Origin: Aphidius gifuensis
Lineage: Eukaryota; Arthropoda; Insecta; Hymenoptera; Braconidae
DNA: 64,000 nucleotides
Direction of reading: 5' to 3'
NCBI RefSeq assembly: GCF_014905175.1
Contig: NC_057793.1
Span: 15,346,673 to 15,410,672 of the forward strand
Below are positions 56,261 through 64,000 of the stretch, piece after piece (position 1 is the stretch's first letter; each line of letters starts with the position of its first letter). The translations under genes were made by a program, and so were the position numbers. A model generated the notes under the pieces. The model was not told the origin of the DNA. It made no database searches and was given only the letters and a program-made list of their open reading frames with translations.

Positions 56261-57171
56261 AAATAATTGGTGTATATACCGAAAAACCTAGTTTCAGGAC
56301 CTAGATTTCTTATTTTTTTATTTCACTTATATTTTTAAAATTATTTTTTTATTTTTTTTTTTTTTGGTAATACAATCATTTATGAATTGATTGATTATTT
56401 TTACTTTTAAGCTGAATGTGTAAACAAAAGAAGTTAAATAATATACAAGATCAAAAATATAATTTTTGTAGAAAACAAACTCGTTAAAGTTGTTCTTTAC
56501 TTTAGCTTAGTTCTACTGTATATACTCAATTTCTATTCAATTTAACAAAAAAGAATAAAAAATTCAAACGAACGATGATAAATAATTTAGGAGAATTAAA
56601 GCTGCCTGTGGTTGAAAAATAAAATCGAAATAAAAAAATATCACGTTTTATCCCTATTACACAAACAAACTTTAACGCCGCGGTTTTCTTCACAATTCCA
56701 AGATAAGGTTTTTCAGACGGAAACTTTCCAGCAAAGATGCAATTTGATGATCAACAATCTTACTATTTTGCATATATCTTATTATTGGATTAACTTTTCA
56801 GCTTGTCTTTAGATGAGCTTGATATTAGATTTTTTGGTATTTGCAGGGTATTTCATATAAATTTTTTTGGAAACGTAAATTATATTTCTGTTTTTCTGTA
56901 TTTTTAAGATAACTCCACCTTCCTTTATAGGTATCACAACACTAGTACAGCTGTAATCGAGTTGCTGATGAATAACAATCAATAAATCAATCAATGGAAA
57001 CGACAACTATTCTTGTTTACCTGGGATAGGCATAAAGAAAAGATTTTTTAATTTCTTCATTTTCAATTTAAAATAGGCTATTTTGGAGTTACATCACATA
57101 TTTGAGTCTTCTTAAAGAAAAAATTTGTCAGCTGTACCTGATTAATAATCAAAAAACATTTTTGTCAAATA

Positions 57172-57541
57172 CGCCCTGGTAGAAATATTTCTCCGACTTT
57201 TCTCCAACTTTTTTCCAACTTTTCTCGGCCATTTCTCCACCTCTTTACGAAAATGACCCATAGTTGGAGAAATGGCGGACAAATTTCTCCAACCTTTTTC
57301 CAGTCAAAAATTTACTCCATTTTTTTCCGACTTTTCTCCAACTTTTTTCCGCCATTTCTTCAACCTGAAATTTATTCCAACTTTTTTCCAACCTACTTCA
57401 ACCAAAAATTTACTCCAACTTTTTTTCAACTTCTTTCCAACTTTTCTCCAACCATAGGTCATTTTCGTGAAAAGATGGAGAAAGTTGGAAAAAAGGCGGA
57501 GAAAGTTGGAAAAAGTTGGAGAAATATTTCTACCAGGGCAT
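57172..57541. mobile_element. Small foldback element (GCCCTGGTAGAAATATTTCTCC ends)
   Basis: The left end CCCTGGTAGAAATATTTCTC and its exact complement at the right end delimit about 370 bp. The inside is runs of 'tccaactttt' on the left and 'aaaagttgga' on the right. 'aaaatgacc' and 'ggtcatttt' mark inner boundaries of the arms. It sits in the spacer of the large foldback. The target duplication is unclear. Confidence 0.7.
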
Positions 57542-59994
57542 GCATACGAAATCTGTTTCCTAATAATTTGACGTTTCTATTGAAAAATTATTCATTTGCA
57601 TGTGATACATTATCGAGTCTTAGATGAAAGTATTGTCGATTATTTCGAATGGACATATCATGAAATTATATTAAGTCTTAGCTGTCTGTCAACCTGATCT
57701 TGAAATTGTGAAGAAAACCGCGGCGTTAAAGTTTGTTTGTGTAATAAGGATTAAACGTGATATTTTTTTATTTCGATTTTATTTTTCAAACACAGGCAGC
57801 TTTAATTCTCCTAAATTATTTATCATCGTTTGTTTGAATTTTTTATTTTTTTTTGTTAAATTGAATAGAAATTTAGTATATACAGTAGTACTAAGCTAAA
57901 ATAAAGAACAACTTTAACGAGTTTGTTTTCTACAAAAATTATATTTTTGATTTTGTATATTATTTAACTTCTTTTGTTTACACATTCAGCTTAAAAGTAA
58001 AAATAATCAATCAATTCATAAATGATTGTATTACCAAAAAAAAAAAAAATAAAAAAATAATTTTAAAAATATAAGTGAAATAAAAAAATAAGAAATCCAT
58101 TAGAAATTTCTATAGTTCAGACTGATACCGATTTTAGTGGCAAGGCCGTTAATTTACCATTACGAAGGCATCTTTTCAAAAAATTTATCAACAAACGGCG
58201 CACGCAGGTGTCTTACGCCATCTATCAATAGTCACTTTACTGCGATCTAAAATACTGTCTGAAGCTAGGTTTTTCGGTATATACACCAATTATTTTCTTG
58301 CTGCGATCTAAAATAATGCCATGGATATTTCTCAGAAATATTTCAGATCGGGGCGAGTAAAAAATTGGTAAACAGTACAGGCACTAGAAGCTCTATATAT
58401 TATTATTGTCAATAAATATTATTATTATTTTATAAATATTACTCTAACAATAGCTAGAAATTTATCAACTAGTTGATTGGTGAATGATTTTTGTCACTAT
58501 GATCTGAAATACCGACTAAGGATTCGTAGAAGTATTTCAGATCGCATCGAGATTTAACTTTGTATAAATTAGAGGCACTAGAAGCTCTATATATGATTAT
58601 CATCAATGAATATTATTATTTTATGAATATTATTCCAACAATAGCTACAAATTTAATGTAACTAGTTGATTGGTAAATAATTTCTGTCACACTATGATCT
58701 AAAATACTGACTGGGAATTCGTGGAAGTATTTCAGATCGCATCGAGATTTAACTTTGTATAAATTAGGGTCACTAAAAGCTCTATATATTACTATCATCA
58801 ATGAATATTATTATTTTATAATTATTATTTCAACAATAGCTACAAATTCAATAACTAGTTGATTGATGAATAATTTTTATCACACTGTGATCTGAAATAC
58901 TGACTGGAGATTCGCGAAAGTATTTCAGATCGCATCTGGGTTCAACTTGGTAAAAAGTACAGACACTGAAAGCTAATACACTATGTATCAATAATATTCT
59001 TATAAAATACTGTTATTTATGTATTATGTATTATTATTGTATATGTATTATTTCAACAATGATTACAAATACTGACAATTGAAGAGTTCAAAATTCGTTG
59101 ATTGGTTTTTTTCTCTAATAAAATATGGCAACTTCGTAGTAGCACACACACAACAATAAAATATAAAGCAATATCCAAACGTTTTCCCGCAATGTTTTGA
59201 GGCAGTGTTCAGCGTTGGATAGTTTGACGATAATGTCTGATAATGTCATTCGTTTAATACTGCCTTGCAGTATCACAGATCACAGCAAAGATTCAAAAAT
59301 ATTGGCAAAACAATCCTGCGCAATAACCAGCGTACGCAACTACAGTTGTGCTTGCCAATGTTAATTTGTTAACTAATGTACTCACAATCTTTAACATGAG
59401 TTGTTTCATACAACTAATATTTTGATTAGTAAAAATAATGAGAAGCCCTAGAAATCACAGGAAATGATAAAAAACAAGGTATGGTGCGCGCAGCATCGCT
59501 ACGCCATTTTTAAACTTTCGCTGCCATATGACATACTGCTAATCAGATAGAGCAGGATGACCAACCAATATTCTTGGGCGAATTTATCAGATACAGGACG
59601 CCAACTTGGTAAAAACTTCAAATATCGACAAAATCGACAGAAATTTATTTTTTACAAAAAAACGGGGGGCCGGTTTATCATATATTTATATCTTTTTAAA
59701 TAATGCACCGAAAAATCCGATAATAGGCTCATTTGAGAGAGGAACCTCGATTTATATAGTCAAACTGTTGTTATTTTTTTTTTTGATTGCTCAATCAAAA
59801 GATATGGACTTGACTATAAATCAATGACGTCACACACACGAACTTAAAAGACATATATCCCCGGCAGTCTCTCGTTTTTGAACAACTTTAACGAGAGACC
59901 CTACCGGGTCTCATGATAATATTTAATAATTTATAATTTAATTTAATTATTCAAATTTATGATTTAAATTCTTCCACAATTTACGTTAATCTAA

Positions 59995-61692
59995 TTATGT
60001 TGAATGACACTTGATGATGATCAACTTTGACAAGTTTTCAACCAGAATTCTTTTGCGATCAGCAGCCAAAAGCTTTTTTAGACTGCTAAACGATCGTTCC
60101 ACTTCTACGGTGACCAAAGTAGCTCGTCTAACCAACTCCAAATCACCATTTGTCCACCCTTCTGGTAATAATTCTTTATCACTTTCTTCATCTCTTAATC
60201 GGTGGCCAGTATTCAAAAAATGATTCACTGCTACTAACTTTTCAAACCCGGTATTTGCGTTCAAAACAGAGTTGATTTTATCTCTCACGACTTGAATGAT
60301 CTCTTCTCTGTCGATCATGCTATGCATTTTTTTTATGATCATTATAGATTCTGAAAGGGTCAGAAAGCGTTTTTGTAAAAGGATCAGGCCTTCCAAGAAA
60401 CATGAAAAATTTCTCTTAATTTCTTGAAATTGCTCATGAAGATAAGGTCTTCTGAAAGCAACTTTTGCTCGTTCAACTGACTGGCTATTTACTTCTTAAG
60501 TTTGCACAGCATGGTTTACTTGATTAAAGTGCTCACTATAATAGCCAGCACCCTCAAGCCAAGTACCCCATCTTACAACAATAGGTGCTGGTGGAAGTGG
60601 TATACCAGGGGTCTGCTCTTTGAAGTGAGCGATCCTCATTGGTGCTTTTAAAAAAATTTTTTTAGTATGTCATTCACATTATGAGCTAGGCAAGTTACGT
60701 TTATGAGCTTGTAAAATCCAATTCTTCCTCAAGTAATCTTGCAGAGCTCTTCATATATGGTGCTGCATCAGTGTTGTAGAGAAGAAGTTTTTCGTGGCGG
60801 ATTCCATTTGGCCAGAGCTTATTTAGCGAATTAATCACGAATGCAACGATGTTATTTGCATTACCACTTTCAATACTGGCACAGTGTATCAGACGAGGTG
60901 TTCCATATTTGCCTGGAATAAGTGGAATGACGTACGCATGCGTTATGAAATGACCACATGTGTCCTGAGTTTCATCAACTATCAATTGAATGCTGTTATC
61001 GGCTATCTCATCTCGGATCGAACGAATTTTTTCGTTGTATATCTGAAGATGCAAACGAATAATATAAGTAAATATGGCATTTTAATGGAAAATATTAAAT
61101 AATATAAACAATGATTGAATGTATATTTATTTATCTTTATATTTGTTTATATTATTTGATAAACAATACCGTGCACATACCTCATCAACATATGTCCTTA
61201 ATGTCGTTGGAGTTGGAACAGATTTTTTCGCGTAATGCTCTCAAAATTGCATGAATGTGTCGTTGTTCAAGACTTCGACTGGAATTCCAGCAGAAAATAG
61301 AGCATTATCAAGGTCAAACCAAAATCAATTTTGCCGAGAAGATGCAATATTTTTAGCAGTTTCAGATGGTCTACTATTGCCCATATGAAGGGTAACAGAC
61401 TTACGGTGTTTTCCAGTGCCTATGTGTCGACGCACTGAAGTTGTATTAATTTTTTTTCAAATAGTGTTACACATTAGGCACTCAATTCCTGTTTCCCACA
61501 ATCGAAAATGTGTTGGATCAAGGTTCAAGTGTTCCCTAATTCTTTCAAATGTGTGTAAAGGTGGGAGATTTTCATTGATATTATTAATATAATTTCGATG
61601 ACGCCTTGTAGAACAGTGGCTTCGGATCTTACTTGGTTTTATACTTCTGAATGAAATGCGAGGTTCACAGTAATTACAGTAAACCTCATTAC
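59995..61692 (-). pseudogene. hAT-type transposase with BED-like zinc finger, intron-containing, decayed
   Basis: On the minus strand, an exon from 61,692 (acceptor cttacag) codes a zinc-finger-like start (NEVYCNYCEPRISF..SHCSTRRHRN), then CLMCNTI, a stop, and VRRHIGTGKHRKS. It ends TYVDE|GTATGT at 61,181. After a 138-bp intron the next exon (61,042) codes IRDEIADNSIQLIVDETQDT, LLYNTDAAPYMKSSARLL, TCLAHNVNDILKK and, at the end, the hAT dimerisation region VERSFSSLKKLLAADRKR (~60,100). Stops occur in the first exon (three) and frame damage lies near 60,500 and 60,690. The layout resembles CGGBP1-related hAT proteins. It starts 80 bp beyond the large foldback element; no shared ends were seen. 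Confidence 0.8.
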
Positions 61693-62919
61693 CTGTAAGA
61701 TAAGAAAATATAAATATAAGATGAATAATCATCTAATATTTTTATTCGAAATAAATTTCAAGAAGTTTCAATATTACATTATTACACGGTCTACGGAAAA
61801 ACCGCAACAGTAGAGGAGTTATAAGAGTTCTGGCACACTCAATATTCATGGGTGGGTGGTGTGTGAGGGTGGTTGAGGGAGAAGGTAGTGAAAGGCAGAA
61901 GACGGTTTTATGATAAATTTCCAATAATAATAGAAAGATATCCGAAATTATGCACCTGCAAGATTTATCCCGCTGCGTTTTTAACCTTCAGAAAAGAGGG
62001 GTTGCATAAGGAAATTTTATTGAAAAGAGCTAAGAAGGTCATTCTATTTTAAGTGTTTCGAGTGTGAACATCGAGTTAGAAATAAAAAATGTCAAGAATA
62101 TTCAGCCTTGGAGAATCACAAGATAAAGACCTTGTGTCTTCGGAACCCTTATACTTAACAAAACAAATTGTGTTACGGAAAGTTTGTATTTATATATATA
62201 TATAAATATATAGTGTTATTTTATTATTTTTTAAACAGTCTAATAGTTGCACCCCTATTTATAAATTTTTCAAGCGCATTTGATTTTTTTATTTTTTAAG
62301 CGAATATTGAATATGCTAACAGGAATAATAGTGAGAGTGACAGTGAAAATAAATAAAATATGCGGTAAAATATTGTTGATTATTATGTTAATAATATTAA
62401 TGAGCTAAAATTAGATAATATCAAAAAGAAAATGATATTATTAAAATTTCAATGAAAAAAAAAAAATAAAAGAAAAAAATTCTTTGAAAAACTTTTTGAA
62501 TTTATCTATTTTGAAAGATGTGGTTTTTATTTATACTGGTAAAATTAGAATAATATAGAAATATTAATATTATAATATCAGCGAAATATTCTATATAAAG
62601 AATAGTAAACTTGCAAAGTCAGTGATTGTGTAAATATAGAGCAACCACTGGTGTCAAAGTGACGCTTCTTGACACTGACGCGTAAGAGAGTATTATTGAG
62701 AATAATTAATAACTCGGTTCTTTATTTAATTCAAAAATCATACTTTAAGTAATCGTAATCGATGTAACTTTTTATTGGAAAAAAAAAATTTAGACGATTG
62801 GTTTTATAGTTTTTCAAAATATAGTTCTCGAAGCTTTGCATTTCCGGATATATAGACGTATTTAAGTTTTATTGTTGAATTTTTTAGAATGTGAATATAA
62901 TATTGTATCTTCTTTTCAG
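61693..62919. other. AT-rich region without assigned gene
   Basis: It probably contains the 5' part of the hAT gene or its intron at its left edge. The rest shows no coding frame and no repeat partner in the window. Confidence 0.35.
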
Positions 62920-63470
62920 ATTAATCATGAAAGAGCAAAAGTTGATGAATTATCTCGAGAAACGAACGAAAAACATGAAAATAGGACTAGTTGTTATGAA
63001 ACATCGTGAGCTGAAAATATAAGAATGGTAAATATTTAAACAAATTTTTCTGTTCTGCATTCCAAAAATAATATAATTTATAATAACATGTTTTTTTGAT
63101 AATTTTTGTATGATTTCAGTTTAAAATGTATGAGGAGAGCATACGCTCAGAAATAAAAATGCATCATATCTTGGAAAATGTTGAATCGGGCAAGTATTTT
63201 TTTATTTTCACATTTTTCTATATTTATTATTTATCATATAATAAAATTTTCAATTTGTTTTCTATTTTAGAAATCCGGAGTTACAAATATTTTGCAAAAA
63301 AATTTCCGATTTCAAGAGATAGAACAATCGAGGATTTTCAAGCCCTCTATCCGGAGGAAGAGGAAGAGTATGAAAGTTTACCAATTATAAGTATAGATAA
63401 TACAGCTCTTAATCAATTAGAACGATTTATTAAAAAAACTGAAAAAAGTTACCCTACACAAATTTTATAG
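62920..63470 (+). CDS. Short spliced gene, GC-AG intron, unknown function
   Basis: An upstream exon (62,920-63,027, acceptor cttttcag, donor AATG|GTAAAT) holds a 32-codon frame from ATG 62,927 that ends in a stop, so it is likely 5' UTR with an upstream ORF. The main frame starts at ATG 63,126, six bases after acceptor gatttcag. An 81-bp T-rich intron (63,190-63,270) with GC donor (CGG|GCAAGT) and ttttag acceptor joins it in frame to 63,271-63,470. That gives about 87 residues, with DFQALYPEEEEEYESLPIIS in the middle and a basic C-terminus. Read unspliced it is 114 codons with a hydrophobic insert. AATAAA follows within 10 bp. No family is recognised; upstream exons may be missing. Confidence 0.45.
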
Positions 63471-64000
63471 AAGAATAAAGAAAAATAAAAAATTGCAATA
63501 AGTTGTTTAAATTTATTATATTGAGAAAAAATATCAAAAAAATATTGAAACATATACCATATATTACTATTATTTTTTATCTTAACATAAAAATTTGTGA
63601 GAACATTCTTTATTTCAGATATGAGAATTATATCACTTAAAAATTCAATGTATACATTTATATATACATATATATTTCAAATAATTATTAAAACATTATT
63701 TTCAAATGAATAATTAGACTATAGTTAAAAAACAATTATAATAATATTATATCTATATATATATATATATGGAGCATTCCATATCAACTCACAGGGTTTT
63801 TTCCCTCACCCTCTCAGATTTGAAAATGAATATTCTTTTTGGGTTAGTCATCGACTCAGATGTACCTCTGATTTTTTTTTTATTTTTACCATCATTAACC
63901 GTCGAGCCAGAATCAAAAAACACCTCCTTCACAAGAGTAAACTACGATTTCGCCATTTTTTAAAATTCTGATTTTTTAACTGTAAGAAGTAGAGCACACG
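63471..64000. other. AT-rich right end, nothing recognised
   Basis: A (TA)n run lies near 63,750-63,768. A 64-codon frame (63,769-63,963) has no recognisable features. Confidence 0.35.

Larger units (their letters stand above)
54624..59917. mobile_element. Large foldback element, 5.3 kb with >2-kb inverted arms
   Basis: Arms 54,624-56,707 and 57,692-59,917 are reverse complements over their length, apart from one indel of about 180 bp (present at about 58,100-58,260, absent on the left). The tips read CATGAGACCCGGTAGGGTCTC and its complement; the tip is itself a hairpin (GAGACCC..GGGTCTC). Each arm contains a unique outer part and an inner tandem array of about 200-bp units. The spacer (56,708-57,691) holds a nested small foldback. 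Mirror-image ORFs (54,717-54,938 with 59,606-59,827, and 55,947-56,135 with 58,616-58,801) are consequences of the symmetry. No transposase is visible. Confidence 0.85.

Noticed and set aside
57253..57627. ORF rich in Phe/Pro/Thr over the small foldback
   Set aside because: It translates the tccaactttt repeats.

Overview
The window is AT-rich eukaryotic DNA with spliced genes, TATA/TCAGT-type promoters, AATAAA polyadenylation signals, many microsatellites and stacked mobile elements. The element families (insect-type Polinton proteins with a DUF8207-like protein, a jockey-type reverse transcriptase, Ty3/Gypsy, hAT) point to an arthropod. My best guess is a hymenopteran parasitoid, but nothing here fixes the species. 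I see no ordinary conserved single-copy host gene; almost everything reads as mobile-element sequence of different ages.

The centrepiece is a Polinton/Maverick (adintovirus-like) element of about 15.9 kb, roughly 12,095-27,954. It is bounded by inverted copies of a GC-rich segment plus an (ATT)n tract. From left to right it carries: a spliced acidic protein with SUMO-interaction-like motifs (12,648-14,972); a protein-primed family B DNA polymerase, now broken (16,026-19,920), behind a tandemly duplicated spliced leader; a retroviral-type integrase with chromodomain (minus strand); a DUF8207-like protein (minus); the C-terminal half of the packaging ATPase (minus); the C-terminal part of the adenain-like protease (plus); penton (plus); a 52-codon upstream ORF and the major capsid protein (plus); then two Polinton-associated proteins on the minus strand. 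A deletion has joined the ATPase and protease so that both lost their N-terminal halves. Capsid, integrase and accessory ORFs stay open while replication and packaging genes are broken.

Other Polinton-type remnants lie at 34,845-37,946 (nearly full-length decayed polymerase) and 40,981-42,290 (a decayed RING-finger gene upstream of a third polymerase fragment whose end is inverted). An 830-bp inverted repeat pair (3,138-3,970 and 33,994-34,826) brackets the main element, and its right arm abuts the cut 5' end of the second polymerase.

The left flank (1-12 kb) holds short repeats, an 875-bp foldback element, and a long A-rich satellite (5.5-9 kb). The satellite is interrupted by a LINE remnant and a clean 1,233-bp solo LTR with a 4-bp target duplication, and is followed by a decayed RPA70-like gene. 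The satellite plus RPA unit recurs at 42.3-48.6 kb, where the RPA copy is split by about 4.5 kb of extra DNA. That insert contains a small J-domain (HPD) gene, 352-bp tandem repeats encoding a Cys-containing peptide, and a non-autonomous element with an exact 8-bp target duplication.

The right flank (48.7-64 kb) has a Ty3/Gypsy pol remnant, a satellite, a decayed spliced gene, a 5.3-kb foldback element with arms of about 2 kb made of hairpin-bearing tandem repeats, an intron-containing decayed hAT transposase, and a short spliced gene with a GC-AG intron.
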